A stretch of DNA of 32,056 bases from Eubacteriales bacterium. Lineage in GTDB: Bacteria > Bacillota > Clostridia > Lachnospirales > Lachnospiraceae. Positions 7,408 through 16,417 of this stretch are shown in pieces; position 1 is the stretch's first letter; every line of letters begins with the position of its first letter. The position numbers and the translations under genes were made by a program. The DNA lies in the NCBI GenBank assembly GCA_030536755.1, contig JAUNPJ010000048.1, positions 1 to 32,056 of the forward strand. The letters are read 5' to 3'. Below the pieces are notes generated by a model that had not been told where the DNA came from, did no database searches, and worked only from the letters and a program-made list of their open reading frames with translations.

Positions 7408-8274
7408 TTATCGAAGCTGTTTCGGAGTGATGCCATATTTTCTCTTGAAAAGTCGGTTGAAATAGGAGAGGTTATCAAAACCGCATTGCTCGGCAATGGT
7501 CAGGATACTGTCCGGAGAAGACGGGATCATCTGATGTGCCATGGTCAGCCTGTAATCGTTGAGATAATGAATAAAGCTGGTCTTCATGTGTTCCTTAAAA
7601 AACTTCATAAAATGAGAAGCACTGTAGTGGCACTGCTCAGCCATCTGTGCGATGGTAATCGGTTCGCTGTAGTGTTCCTGTACGTATTGTATGACAAATT
7701 TGAGCTTTTGCAGGATTTTTTCTTCGGAGGCAGTGAGCATATGGCTTTGCTGATTAGAGGTCAGAAGGAAGAAAAGCTGGAACAGAGAACCCTTCAGAGA
7801 AAGCTGATAACCAGCAGGCCGCTGTTCGCAGAGTCGGTCCATATGACGGATTACCGAAGAAAATTCCTCATAGCAGCTAAGTCCCGGATGAATGTGGACA
7901 TTGACTGGAAGAGTTCCATTCAACAGGGGCGTGAGAAATGCGGTGGAACAAAGATCGTCTGATTTAGAAAACAACATTTCACTGCGGAACAGAATGTTTT
8001 CGTATTCCATTTTTTCACCGGGAATCTCAGCGATGGAATGCAGATGCCCGGGCAGGACAACAATAATGCTTCCTGCTGATACCTTATATTGATGAAAATC
8101 CACATGGACAATGCCGCTGCCCTTCTGGATCACGATCAGTTCTGTCTCTTCATGCCAGTGATAGGGAACACAGGGAAAATCCAGAGGAATGCTGCATAAA
8201 TAGGTATTATAGGGAAAAGAATGATCGGTATGTATCTTGTTTTCTTTGTATTTTTGAAACTCTGAAAGATTCAT
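7408..8274 (-). CDS. AraC-family transcriptional regulator with N-terminal cupin domain
   Basis: Regulator of 288 aa with an N-terminal sugar-sensing cupin (about residues 30-100: PYHWHEETELIVIQKGSG and VLPGHLHSI) and a C-terminal double helix-turn-helix of the AraC/XylS type (about 190-288: ITIAQMAEQCHYSASHFMKFFKEH and ILTIAEQCGFDNLSYFNRLFKRKYGITPKQLR). Such proteins usually activate or repress carbohydrate genes. The ribosome-binding site is GGGGAGGGG just before the ATG. It is divergent from the phosphorylase gene glgP, with an inverted repeat between them, so glgP and the sugar genes beyond it are the likely targets; control of pab is possible but less likely. The ligand cannot be read from sequence. 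Confidence 0.9.
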   Translation of the reverse strand: MNLSEFQKYKENKIHTDHSFPYNTYLCSIPLDFPCVPYHWHEETELIVIQKGSGIVHVDFHQYKVSAGSIIVVLPGHLHSIAEIPGEKMEYENILFRSEMLFSKSDDLCSTAFLTPLLNGTLPVNVHIHPGLSCYEEFSSVIRHMDRLCEQRPAGYQLSLKGSLFQLFFLLTSNQQSHMLTASEEKILQKLKFVIQYVQEHYSEPITIAQMAEQCHYSASHFMKFFKEHMKTSFIHYLNDYRLTMAHQMIPSSPDSILTIAEQCGFDNLSYFNRLFKRKYGITPKQLR

Positions 8275-8316
8275 GTGCCCCTCCCCAAAATAAATTTGTT
8301 AGAAAAATATAATAGT

Positions 8317-8346
8317 ATTGTACTATAAATAGAGGGTATTTTGCAA
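8317..8346 (-). promoter_or_regulatory. Putative promoter of the AraC-type regulator
   Basis: On the minus strand TTGCAA (8346-8341) and TACAAT (8322-8317) are separated by 18 bp. It is placed about 40 bp upstream of the regulator start. Confidence 0.5.
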
Positions 8347-8360
8347 GAAAAACTAAAAAA

Positions 8361-8381
8361 ATGATTGTATACTTCAATCAT
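8361..8381. promoter_or_regulatory. Inverted repeat in the araC-glgP divergent region (candidate operator)
   Basis: ATGATTG (8361-8367) and CAATCAT (8375-8381) form a perfect 7-bp inverted repeat around a 7-bp spacer. It lies 15 bp upstream of the regulator's putative -35 box and about 80 bp before glgP. It is a plausible dimeric operator; the binding protein is unknown. Confidence 0.45.
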
Positions 8382-8458
8382 ACCGAAGCAACACAGGTAA
8401 ATGAAATTCTACTGATTGTATTAAATAAAGAAATGAAGAGTCATGAAAGGAGATTATT

Positions 8459-10714
8459 ATGAAAATCGAGGAAAGACTTGTTCAGCAGTTAAATAAAGAA
8501 ATCAGAGAGTGCTCTGATCAGGAGATATATGATGCGCTTCTGACGATTGTACAGGAGATGGCAAAAGACAAAGAATATGAGGAAGGCAAAAAGAAAATTT
8601 ATTATATTTCCGCGGAGTTCCTGATTGGAAAGCTTCTCTCCAACAATTTAATCAATCTTGGCATTTACGGAGAGGTAAAAGAAATTCTGAAAAAATCTGG
8701 CAAAGATATCTGCCGCATTGAAGAGATGGAGCAGGAGCCTTCTCTTGGAAATGGAGGTCTCGGAAGACTGGCTGCATGTTTTCTGGATTCCATTGCCACA
8801 TTGGGTTATACGGGAGCAGGAATCGGTTTGAACTATCATTTGGGATTGTTTAAGCAGAAATTTGAAAATAAACTTCAGAAAGAGACGAAGAATCCGTGGA
8901 TTGAGGAGAAGAGCTGGCTGACGAAAACAGATGTATGCTATCCGGTTCAATTCCGCAATTTTACACTTCAGGCAAGAATGTATGAAATTGCAGTGACAGG
9001 ATATGACAACCGAACAAATAAATTGAATCTGTTTGATGTAGATTCTGTGGATGAAAGCATTGTTGGAGACGGAATCAGCTTTGATAAGAAAGACATCGCC
9101 AGAAACCTGACTCTCTTCCTGTATCCAGATGACAGTGATGAAGAGGGAAGAAAGCTGAGAATCTATCAGCAGTATTTCATGGTAAGTGCCGGTGCGCAGA
9201 TGATTCTGGATGAGTGTACAGCGAAGGGAAGCAATCTGTATGATCTGGCAGATTATGCCGTCATTCAGATCAATGATACACATCCGACGATGGTAATTCC
9301 GGAACTGATTCGCCTTTTGATGGAGCGCGGTCTTGAGATGGATGATGCCATTGAGGTGGTGAAGAAGACATGTGCTTACACGAATCATACCATTTTGGCG
9401 GAGGCATTGGAAAAATGGCCAATGCATTACCTGAAAGAGGTAGTGCCGCAGCTGGTACCGATTATTGAAGTGCTGGATGACAAAGTGAGAAGAAAATTTG
9501 TAGATGAAAGCGTAGCAATCATTGACCGGAATGATGTGGTTCACATGGCACATATAGATATTCATTATGGATTCAGTGTAAATGGTGTAGCAGCACTCCA
9601 CACAGAGATTTTAAAAAATTCCGAATTAAATAACTTCTATCGCCTGTATCCGGAAAAATTTAATAACAAGACGAACGGGATTACATTTCGCAGATGGCTT
9701 CTGCACTGTAACCCGGAACTTGCAGATGCAGTGACGGAATGGATTGGAGACGGTTATAAGAAAGATGCGATGGAACTGACAAAACTGGAAGCATTGCTGG
9801 AGGATCAGAAAGTACTTTCCAGACTGCTGGAGATCAAGCAGGATAATAAATGTGCATTGAAGAATTATCTGGAAGAGACACAGGGACTGCATATCAATGA
9901 AAACTCAATCTTTGATATTCAGATCAAACGTCTCCATGAGTACAAACGTCAGCAGATGAACGCGCTCTATGTGATTTATAAATATCTGGAAATCAAGAAA
10001 GGAAAAATTCCAAAAACACCGATCACGGTTATTTTTGGAGCAAAAGCAGCACCGGCATATACCATCGCAAAGGATATCATCCATATGATTCTCTGCCTGC
10101 AGGAAATCATTGATAAAGATCCGGATGTAAAACCATATCTGAATGTCGTGATGGTAGAAAACTACAATGTGACGCTGGCAGAGAAACTGATTCCGGCCTG
10201 TGATATCTCTGAGCAGATCTCTCTGGCTTCCAAGGAGGCAAGCGGAACAGGAAATATGAAATTCATGCTCAACGGTGCGGTAACACTGGGAACAGAAGAC
10301 GGAGCAAATGTGGAAATTCATGAGCTGGTCGGTGATGACAACATTTATATCTTTGGTGCATCCAGTGATGAAGTCATTGCACACTATGAAAAAGGCGACT
10401 ATGTGGCGTGGGATTACTACAACAACAATCCGGTGATTCATGAAATCGTCGATTTCATTACCGGACATAAAATGATGGAGGTTGGCTGTGAAGAAAATCT
10501 CAACAGACTCAAACAGGAACTGGCAGGCAAAGACTGGTTTATGACGTTCCTTGACTTTGAGGATTACGCAGCCAAAAAAGAGCAGGCATTTGAAGACTAT
10601 ACCGATCGGGAAGCCTGGGCGAAGAAAATGCTTGTCAACATCAGCAAGGCAGGATTCTTCTCTTCTGACAGAACGATTGAAGAGTATAACAGAGACATCT
10701 GGAAATTGTGTTAG
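8459..10714 (+). CDS. glgP: Glycogen / maltodextrin phosphorylase (GT35)
   Basis: PLP-dependent alpha-glucan phosphorylase of 751 aa that releases glucose-1-phosphate from the non-reducing ends of glycogen or maltodextrin, in the cytoplasm. The N-terminal part shows [20 protein letters not shown] and [19 protein letters not shown]; mid-protein are [17 protein letters not shown] and [13 protein letters not shown]; the PLP lysine is K601 in [13 protein letters not shown], followed by [10 protein letters not shown]. It is somewhat shorter than the 800-840 aa E. coli enzymes, in keeping with clostridial forms. AAAGGAG precedes the ATG by six bases. It is divergent from an AraC regulator and upstream of a two-component system and sugar transporter. 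Glycogen versus maltodextrin preference cannot be told from sequence. Confidence 0.95.
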   Translation: MKIEERLVQQLNKEIRECSDQEIYDALLTIVQEMAKDKEYEEGKKKIYYISAEFLIGKLLSNNLINLGIYGEVKEILKKSGKDICRIEEMEQEPSLGNGGLGRLAACFLDSIATLGYTGAGIGLNYHLGLFKQKFENKLQKETKNPWIEEKSWLTKTDVCYPVQFRNFTLQARMYEIAVTGYDNRTNKLNLFDVDSVDESIVGDGISFDKKDIARNLTLFLYPDDSDEEGRKLRIYQQYFMVSAGAQMILDECTAKGSNLYDLADYAVIQINDTHPTMVIPELIRLLMERGLEMDDAIEVVKKTCAYTNHTILAEALEKWPMHYLKEVVPQLVPIIEVLDDKVRRKFVDESVAIIDRNDVVHMAHIDIHYGFSVNGVAALHTEILKNSELNNFYRLYPEKFNNKTNGITFRRWLLHCNPELADAVTEWIGDGYKKDAMELTKLEALLEDQKVLSRLLEIKQDNKCALKNYLEETQGLHINENSIFDIQIKRLHEYKRQQMNALYVIYKYLEIKKGKIPKTPITVIFGAKAAPAYTIAKDIIHMILCLQEIIDKDPDVKPYLNVVMVENYNVTLAEKLIPACDISEQISLASKEASGTGNMKFMLNGAVTLGTEDGANVEIHELVGDDNIYIFGASSDEVIAHYEKGDYVAWDYYNNNPVIHEIVDFITGHKMMEVGCEENLNRLKQELAGKDWFMTFLDFEDYAAKKEQAFEDYTDREAWAKKMLVNISKAGFFSSDRTIEEYNRDIWKLC

Positions 10715-10780
10715 GAATCTTGAAAAATTTTTGTTTCTTTTTTCCCTGGTTTCATTTAAAATAAAATAAGAAGTAAAAAG

Positions 10781-10812
10781 AAGGAGGTAATTCACATTGT
10801 GATTGCCTCCTT
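10781..10812 (+). promoter_or_regulatory. Hairpin sequestering an SD-like AAGGAGG in the glgP-response regulator interval
   Basis: AAGGAGG (10781-10787) pairs with CCTCCTT (10806-10812), and the stem continues inward to CAC/GTG with one bulged base and a 3-nt loop. There is no proper T run on the plus strand (TTTCGTT), so it would be a poor glgP terminator. It may be a weak terminator or an RNA control element; a GTG at 10799 opens a 30-codon frame overlapping the response regulator start. Confidence 0.4.
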
Positions 10813-10862
10813 TCGTTGCTATATGCGCGAAAAGGAGTTTTGGAAAAGAGTTGAGGGAGAAT

Positions 10863-12374
10863 ATGGTAAAGATTTTGATCGTAGACGATGAAAAGATTGA
10901 GCGAAAGGGAATCTGCTTTCTTTTGAAACAGAGAGAAGAGGAGATGGAGATTCTGGAGGCATCCAACGGAAAGGAAGCTTGTGAACTGTTGAAACAACAG
11001 CCAGTGGACATTTTGTTCACAGATGTCAAGATGCCATTTATGAATGGAATTGAACTGGTGGCAAAGGCAAGGGAATTGCAGTCTGATATCGAGATGGTTA
11101 TTTTCAGCGGTTATGGGGAGTTTGAATATGCCAGACAGGCGATGAAATCAGGCGTATACAATTATGTATTGAAACCTGTGGATCCGGAGGAGTTCCATAA
11201 AACCGTAGACCAGCTTTTGGAGGAAATCAATTCCAGAATCCGGCAGAGAGAAGAAAAACAGTGGAATCAGGATTCTCTGGAAGAATACTTTTTTGGCAAG
11301 TTTCTTTATCATGGAGACCAGGAATTTCTGGATAAAATCAAAAAACGGATAGATGTCAAAGAATGGGAGAGTATTCGCCAGCTGATCCTTCTGGAGAGTG
11401 AGGATAATTTCTTTGAGGAAAATGAGGAGATTTTTGTTCGTGACATGACTGCGGAAATGCAACAGAAGATGAAATTTTTTAATCTGGATAAAAATGAGGA
11501 ACTTTGTATGTTGCAGAGTAGTTGTGACCAGAAGGTGTTGGCACAGCATATCTGTTCTTGGGTAAACAGCCATTTTGGAGAGCGATTTTATGTTGCGGCA
11601 GGAAGAGATATTCAGGAAGTGCTTGAGATTCCGGAATCTTTCCGGGAACTGGATACATTGATGGAGAATAAATATTACAACAAAGAAAACCGTCTGTTTC
11701 TGCCGGAGAAAACGCTTCGGGAATCACCGGCAGAACAGTTCCTGGGAGATATGCTCAACAATATGATCCGTGATATTCAGCTCGAGGATATGATGCATCT
11801 GTGGGAACACTATCATCTGCTTAAAAACAGTATAGAAGGATTGGAGCATTATTCCCAGATTTATACGAAATTCATGTTTTCCAATTTGGTCAAAACGTTT
11901 TATGAGCAGCTGCACATGGAAGGGCGGAAACTGGAGGAGGCGATACAAAAAGTATATGAGTTGCCTTCGATTCAGGCAGTTCTGCAGATGGTAGAGAAGT
12001 GTATCTATAATCTGGAAAAACATATCAGCGAGACAAAAAGTGGTTCCAGAGATGAGGTGGCGAAAGCCAAAAGCTACATTTATGAACATTATAATGAGGA
12101 CATCAGCGTGGAGGTGCTGGCGGATCTTGTGTATCTGTCTCCGGGATATTTCAGCTATATTTTCAAAAAGGAAACAGGCGTAAATCTGAGTCGTTTTGTG
12201 CGAATGTATCGAATCGAAAAAGCAAAAGAATTGTTGGAAAATACAAATATGAAGATTGTCCAAATCTGCAGTGAAACTGGATTTTCCAATGTGTCGTATT
12301 TCTGTAAGAATTTCAGAGAATATTGTGGCTGCAGTCCGGAACAATTCCGAAAGGGAGAAGTGCCAGGTGAATAG
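10863..12374 (+). CDS. Response regulator, REC plus AraC-type HTH (YesN-like)
   Basis: Two-component response regulator of 503 aa. The N-terminal receiver domain (about 1-120) begins MVKILIVDDEKIERKGI and has the phospho-acceptor D54 in LFTDVKMPFMNG and the conserved Lys in YVLKPVDP. A central region of about 260 residues has no domain I recognise. The C-terminus (about 400-500) is an AraC-type HTH: ISVEVLADLVYLSPGYFSYIFKKETGVNLSRFV and IVQICSETGFSNVSYFCKNFREYCG. I start at the ATG at 10863, since the upstream extension does not resemble a receiver domain. It overlaps the histidine kinase gene by 8 nt, so the pair is one unit. The likely target is the sugar transporter operon that follows. 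Confidence 0.93.
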   Translation: MVKILIVDDEKIERKGICFLLKQREEEMEILEASNGKEACELLKQQPVDILFTDVKMPFMNGIELVAKARELQSDIEMVIFSGYGEFEYARQAMKSGVYNYVLKPVDPEEFHKTVDQLLEEINSRIRQREEKQWNQDSLEEYFFGKFLYHGDQEFLDKIKKRIDVKEWESIRQLILLESEDNFFEENEEIFVRDMTAEMQQKMKFFNLDKNEELCMLQSSCDQKVLAQHICSWVNSHFGERFYVAAGRDIQEVLEIPESFRELDTLMENKYYNKENRLFLPEKTLRESPAEQFLGDMLNNMIRDIQLEDMMHLWEHYHLLKNSIEGLEHYSQIYTKFMFSNLVKTFYEQLHMEGRKLEEAIQKVYELPSIQAVLQMVEKCIYNLEKHISETKSGSRDEVAKAKSYIYEHYNEDISVEVLADLVYLSPGYFSYIFKKETGVNLSRFVRMYRIEKAKELLENTNMKIVQICSETGFSNVSYFCKNFREYCGCSPEQFRKGEVPGE

Positions 12375-14034
12375 AATAAAACGAAAATTTGATGAATTAA
12401 AGCTTAGAACAAAGCTTACGATACTGTTGTTTGTGGTAGGTTTTATCCCTGTTGTGATTTTAGGAATTTCTTTGAGTATATACACACATAATACGGTTGT
12501 AAAAAACCGGAAAAATGATATGCAGAAATTTTTACAGCGGGCATGTGTTTCGGTTAGTGCACAGAAGTCTGTATGCGAACAGATGATGGAATTTTTTAAA
12601 TATGATCCGGATGTTGTAAACTTTTTAAAGTGCAGCCCGGAGAATACACAGAAGCAGTACCGCTGCTACTTGGAATTAAAAGAAACCATTGATGCGGTGA
12701 AATATCAGAACCTTCTTCTGGAATCTATTGTCATCTATTCGGATCAAGTGAAGGAAGGCTATGGAAAAGAGGTTCGTCCGCTCGAAGAACTTCTGGAGGA
12801 ACCCTGGATTTCACAGGCTGCGGATGGAGAATGGCATTATAATGCAAAAGAGTTGGATATGATTTCTTTATATAAGATGCCGGATCATTTGAATGGCAAC
12901 AGCTATGCGGTTGTGCATTCGGATTTGATTACGATGTTTCAGAGCTTAAATCAGCTTGCGGCAGATCGTTATGGAATTCATGTAAGCGGAGAAGAGGAAA
13001 TCTGGAATTTTCATGGAAACTTATGTGTAGATAATAGCGGACATTATCTTCCGTTTGAAAAAGATAAATCAAAGTATATCTGGGTGGAAGAAACGATTGA
13101 TGATCTCAATATGAAGGTATATTTTTTTACGCCGAAAGAAGACGAACAGAAGATGCCACTGGGAGTTTTGACCGGCCTTGTCCTTCAGATATCCTGCTGT
13201 CTGTTCCTGATTGCGATACTTGGAAGGATATTTTCAAATTATATCTCCAAACCTCTGGAAATGCTGACAACAGAAATACGGTCTGTAGATGGGGAAAAGA
13301 TGGAGGTTGGCATCACCAGTCAGAGAAAAGATGAGATTGGTATTCTGATTCGAAGTTATGGGCACATGATGCAGCGCATTCAGGATTTGATTCAGGAAAA
13401 TTATGAGACAAAAATTGCACAGAAGGAATTTGAGATGAAAGCTCTGCAAGCACAGATCAATCCGCATTTTCTCTATAATTCCCTTTCTATGATTAACTGG
13501 AAGGCCATTGAGGCAGGGGAGAGCGAGATCAGCAAGATTACGCTTGCGTTGTCTTCCTTTTATCGTACAACTCTGAACAAAGGAAAAACGATGAATACGA
13601 TCCGCAATGCGGTTGACAATATCAAAGCGTATTTGAGTCTGCAGCTTTACATGCACGATAATAATTTTCAGGTACATTATGAGATTGATCCCGATACGGA
13701 AGGGTATTATATTCCTCTGCTGATCTTTCAGCCATTTGTAGAGAATGCACTGGAGCATGGGCTGGATCTGAAGGAGGATGGTGACCGTCAGCTTTGGATT
13801 ACTATTTCACAGGATGAGAAGGAGATTTTGATACAGATTCGTGATAATGGAATCGGCATGGATGTAGAGACGATTCAACATATTTTGGAGTATGATACGA
13901 AAGGCTATGGCGTGAAAAATGTCAATGACAGAATGAAACTTCATTATGGAGAGGAATACAAAATCAAAGTGGAGAGTATACAGGGTGTGGGAACCAGTGT
14001 GCTCCTTCGTTTTCCAAAAGAGGAAAAAATGTGA
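12367..14034 (+). CDS. Sensor histidine kinase, LytS/YesM type
   Basis: Membrane sensor kinase of 555 aa. One transmembrane segment lies at about 17-40 (LTILLFVVGFIPVVILGISL), followed by an extracellular sensing region of about 220 residues, a second segment at about 265-288, and a HAMP linker. The phospho-accepting His is H367 in QAQINPHFLYNSLSMINW, typical of the His_kinase (YesM) family; the ATPase domain has FVENALEHGLDL (N box) and IQIRDNGIGMD (G1). I chose the GTG at 12367: it has AGGGAG nine bases before it and gives a short cytoplasmic N-terminus; the longer frame would lie inside the regulator gene. The signal is probably a sugar or binding-protein complex, inferred from the ABC transporter downstream. 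Confidence 0.92.
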   Translation: MNRIKRKFDELKLRTKLTILLFVVGFIPVVILGISLSIYTHNTVVKNRKNDMQKFLQRACVSVSAQKSVCEQMMEFFKYDPDVVNFLKCSPENTQKQYRCYLELKETIDAVKYQNLLLESIVIYSDQVKEGYGKEVRPLEELLEEPWISQAADGEWHYNAKELDMISLYKMPDHLNGNSYAVVHSDLITMFQSLNQLAADRYGIHVSGEEEIWNFHGNLCVDNSGHYLPFEKDKSKYIWVEETIDDLNMKVYFFTPKEDEQKMPLGVLTGLVLQISCCLFLIAILGRIFSNYISKPLEMLTTEIRSVDGEKMEVGITSQRKDEIGILIRSYGHMMQRIQDLIQENYETKIAQKEFEMKALQAQINPHFLYNSLSMINWKAIEAGESEISKITLALSSFYRTTLNKGKTMNTIRNAVDNIKAYLSLQLYMHDNNFQVHYEIDPDTEGYYIPLLIFQPFVENALEHGLDLKEDGDRQLWITISQDEKEILIQIRDNGIGMDVETIQHILEYDTKGYGVKNVNDRMKLHYGEEYKIKVESIQGVGTSVLLRFPKEEKM

Positions 14035-14045
14035 AAGCTTGAAAA

Positions 14046-14154
14046 AAGAACATGTTTCTTGAAAATGTTTTGTAGTCACTTTGGTCTTTTTTTCTTACAA
14101 TAGAGTCAACAAAGAAACAGATGACAGTGTTTTGACATAGAGATGTCAAAACTG
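14046..14154 (+). promoter_or_regulatory. Regulatory region of the sugar transporter operon
   Basis: The interval before the binding-protein gene holds a near-palindrome AAGAACATGTTTCTT (14046-14060), a possible -10 TACAAT (14096-14101) with a weak -35 TAGTCA (14073-14078, 17-bp spacing), and a perfect inverted repeat TTTTGACA / TGTCAAAA around TAGAGA, extended by CAG/CTG (14125-14154). The last lies downstream of the supposed start point without a T run, so it is an operator or an mRNA 5' hairpin. The palindrome at -50 could be the response regulator site. Confidence 0.45.
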
Positions 14155-14177
14155 CCAGAGGAAAAGAGGGTAAAAAT

Positions 14178-15518
14178 ATGAAAATGAAAAAAGTGACAGC
14201 AACAATGCTTACAGCAGTTATGGCGGCAGGAATGCTTACCGGTTGTGGAGGATCCGGTGAATCTGCAAAAAAAGATGATGAGCCATCTGTTTATTATCTG
14301 AACTTCAAACCTGAGGTAGCAGAAGTGTGGGAGACACTGGCAGAAAAGTATACCGAAGAGACAGGCGTGAAAGTAAAAGTAAAAACAGCTGCTTCCGGAC
14401 AGTATGAGCAGACTCTGAAATCAGAGATCGCAAAGACAGATGCCCCGACACTGTTCCAGATCAATGGCCCGACCGGCTACAATGCATGGAAAGATTACTG
14501 CATGGATTTGAAAGATACAGAACTCTACGGAATGCTTTTGGATGACAATCTTGCAATCAAAGATGGCGATGGCGTTTACGGTGTGCCATATCTGGAAGAG
14601 GGATATGGTATCATTTACAACGAAGAGATTATGGACAAGTATTTTGCTACTTCCGGTGCAAAAGTAAAATCTATGGATGAGATCAATAACTTTGACAAAC
14701 TGAAAGAAGTTGCAGAAGATATGACAGCCAAGAAAGATGAGTTAGGTATCGAGGGCGTATTTGCTTCTACTTCCTTTGCTCCTGGCGAGGACTGGAGATG
14801 GCAGACACACTTAATGAACCTTCCGATTCATTACGAGTATCAGGATGCGGGTGTGACTGATGAGGCAGAAATTTCTTTTGCATACAATGAAAACTTCAAA
14901 AATATTTTCGATTTATACATCAACAACTCCTGTGTTGATCCTGCGATGGTAGGTTCCAAATCTGTAGACGATTCTATGGCAGAGTTTGCACTTGGAAAAG
15001 CTGCTATGGTACAGAATGGTAACTGGGCATGGGGTCAGATCAGCCAGGTAGAAGGAAACGTAGTAAAAGAAGATAAAATTAAATTCCTTCCAATCTACAC
15101 AGGTGTAGATGGAGAAGAAAAACAGGGAATCTGCATCGGAACAGAGAACTATTTCTGTGTAAACAGCCAGGCATCCGAGGCAGATCAGCAGGCTTCTCTG
15201 GAATTTGTAAAATGGGTATTCGGTTCTGACGAAGGAAAGAAAATGGTTACAAACGATTTAGGATTTATCACTCCATTTAACACCTTCAGTGCTGATGAAG
15301 TTCCTTCCGATCCACTTGCTAAAGAAGTAATCCGTTATATGTCCGATGAAAATCTTGAGACAGTATCCTGGGATTTTCTTACTTTCCCAAGCCAGACATT
15401 CAAGGATAATCTTGGTGCATCTCTTCTGGAGTATGCAACTGGCAATCAGGACTGGGATACATTAGTAGAGGCTGCGATTGAAGACTGGAAAGTTGAGAAA
15501 GAAGCAACTGCACAGTAA
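14178..15518 (+). CDS. ABC transporter sugar-binding lipoprotein (family 1, CUT1)
   Basis: Extracellular solute-binding protein of 446 aa that captures a sugar or oligosaccharide and hands it to the permeases encoded next. The N-terminus is a lipoprotein signal peptide with lipobox LTGC (lipidated Cys23) followed by a Gly/Ser linker. The body shows family-1 features: LAEKYTEETGVKVKVKT, the DAPTLFQINGP strand, VYGVPYLEEGYGIIYNEEIMDKY and FALGKAAMVQNGNWAWGQI. AGAGGG provides the ribosome-binding site. Codon use is regular and biased, as in a highly expressed gene. Substrate is unknown; the nearby phosphorylase suggests an alpha-gluco-oligosaccharide, but that is guesswork. A strong hairpin separates it from the permeases. 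Confidence 0.93.
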   Translation: MKMKKVTATMLTAVMAAGMLTGCGGSGESAKKDDEPSVYYLNFKPEVAEVWETLAEKYTEETGVKVKVKTAASGQYEQTLKSEIAKTDAPTLFQINGPTGYNAWKDYCMDLKDTELYGMLLDDNLAIKDGDGVYGVPYLEEGYGIIYNEEIMDKYFATSGAKVKSMDEINNFDKLKEVAEDMTAKKDELGIEGVFASTSFAPGEDWRWQTHLMNLPIHYEYQDAGVTDEAEISFAYNENFKNIFDLYINNSCVDPAMVGSKSVDDSMAEFALGKAAMVQNGNWAWGQISQVEGNVVKEDKIKFLPIYTGVDGEEKQGICIGTENYFCVNSQASEADQQASLEFVKWVFGSDEGKKMVTNDLGFITPFNTFSADEVPSDPLAKEVIRYMSDENLETVSWDFLTFPSQTFKDNLGASLLEYATGNQDWDTLVEAAIEDWKVEKEATAQ

Positions 15519-15528
15519 GTAACAGCGG

Positions 15529-15568
15529 GGAGGGAGCGAGGATTCGCATCCCTCCTTATTAAAGGAGG
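15529..15568 (+). promoter_or_regulatory. Two mutually exclusive hairpins between binding protein and permease genes
   Basis: Hairpin A: GGAGGGA-GCGA (15529-15539) pairs with TCGC-a-TCCCTCC (15544-15555) around GGAT, about 11 bp with one bulge. Hairpin B: CCTCCTT (15551-15557) pairs with AAGGAGG (15562-15568), the ribosome-binding site of the first permease, around ATTA. Both use bases 15551-15555, so only one can form: A leaves the site free, B hides it. A 3' stabilising hairpin behind binding-protein genes is common; the SD-sequestering alternative is what I infer. Confidence 0.6.
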
Positions 15569-15574
15569 CACACG

Positions 15575-16417
15575 ATGCAGAAAGCATATAAGAAATATTT
15601 TCCGATTTTTGTCCTTCCGACTCTGCTTGCATTTACCCTGTTTTTTATCATTCCTTTCATCATGGGAATTGTGTTATCTTTTTGTAAGTTTACCACAGTT
15701 ACAAATGCAAGCTTTGTGGGATTGGACAATTATATCCGTGCATTTTCCAATAAAGATTTCCTGAATGCACTTTGGTTTACTGTGAAATTTACGGTTGTAT
15801 CCGTGATCACAGTTAATGTATTTGCCTTTTTGCTGGCATATGCACTGACAAGAGGTATCAAGGGAACCAACCTGTTCCGTACGACATTCTTTATGCCAAA
15901 CTTAATTGGTGGTATCGTACTTGGTTACATCTGGCAGCTGCTGATCAACGGTGTTTTGGCTCGTTTTGGTGTGACAATTGTTTCTGATGCAAAATATGGA
16001 TTCTGGGGACTGGTTATTTTGATGAACTGGCAGTTAATCGGATATATGATGATTATTTACATAGCAGGTATCCAGAATATTTCCACAGATGTATTAGAAG
16101 CTGCAAAGATTGACGGCGCAACAAAATTCCAGACACTGACAAGAGTTACGATTCCGATGGTTATGTCATCCGTAACAATCTGTCTGTTCCTGACACTGAC
16201 AAACTCCTTCAAGCTGTTCGACCAGAACCTGGCATTGACAGCAGGAGGACCGGCAAAGAAAACAGCAATGCTGGCGCTGGACATTTACACGACATTCTAC
16301 AACAGAAATGGATGGGAAGGTGTAGGACAGGCAAAAGCAGTTATTTTCTTCATTCTGGTTGGTATCCTTGCACTGTCACAGCTGTACTTTACAAGAAGTA
16401 AGGAGGTAGAAAGCTAA
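15575..16417 (+). CDS. ABC transporter permease, MalF/UgpA-like (CUT1)
   Basis: Integral membrane permease of 280 aa with about six transmembrane helices, beginning with TLLAFTLFFIIPFIMGIVLSF. The cytoplasmic EAA loop that contacts the ATPase is seen as LEAAKIDGATKFQTLTRVTIPMV (around residue 175-195). It pairs with the MalG-like permease encoded next (TAATG overlap of one base) to form the channel for the sugar delivered by the upstream lipoprotein. No ATPase gene is present here; CUT1 systems of Firmicutes often share an MsmK/MsmX ATPase encoded elsewhere. Its strong ribosome-binding site AAGGAGG can be masked by an upstream hairpin. Confidence 0.95.
   Translation: MQKAYKKYFPIFVLPTLLAFTLFFIIPFIMGIVLSFCKFTTVTNASFVGLDNYIRAFSNKDFLNALWFTVKFTVVSVITVNVFAFLLAYALTRGIKGTNLFRTTFFMPNLIGGIVLGYIWQLLINGVLARFGVTIVSDAKYGFWGLVILMNWQLIGYMMIIYIAGIQNISTDVLEAAKIDGATKFQTLTRVTIPMVMSSVTICLFLTLTNSFKLFDQNLALTAGGPAKKTAMLALDIYTTFYNRNGWEGVGQAKAVIFFILVGILALSQLYFTRSKEVES

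Noticed and set aside
8648-9601. Minus-strand frame of 317 codons opposite glgP
   Set aside because: Shadow of a well-conserved gene; composition is not protein-like.
9905-11029. Minus-strand frame of 374 codons across the glgP end and regulator start
   Set aside because: It is antisense to clear glgP and receiver-domain coding sequence, its translation is Phe/Ile/Cys-rich with no domain, and no ribosome-binding site was seen.
12256-12366. Longer N-terminus for the histidine kinase
   Set aside because: It would lie inside the regulator's HTH coding region; the GTG at 12367 has a proper SD and gives a normal cytoplasmic start.
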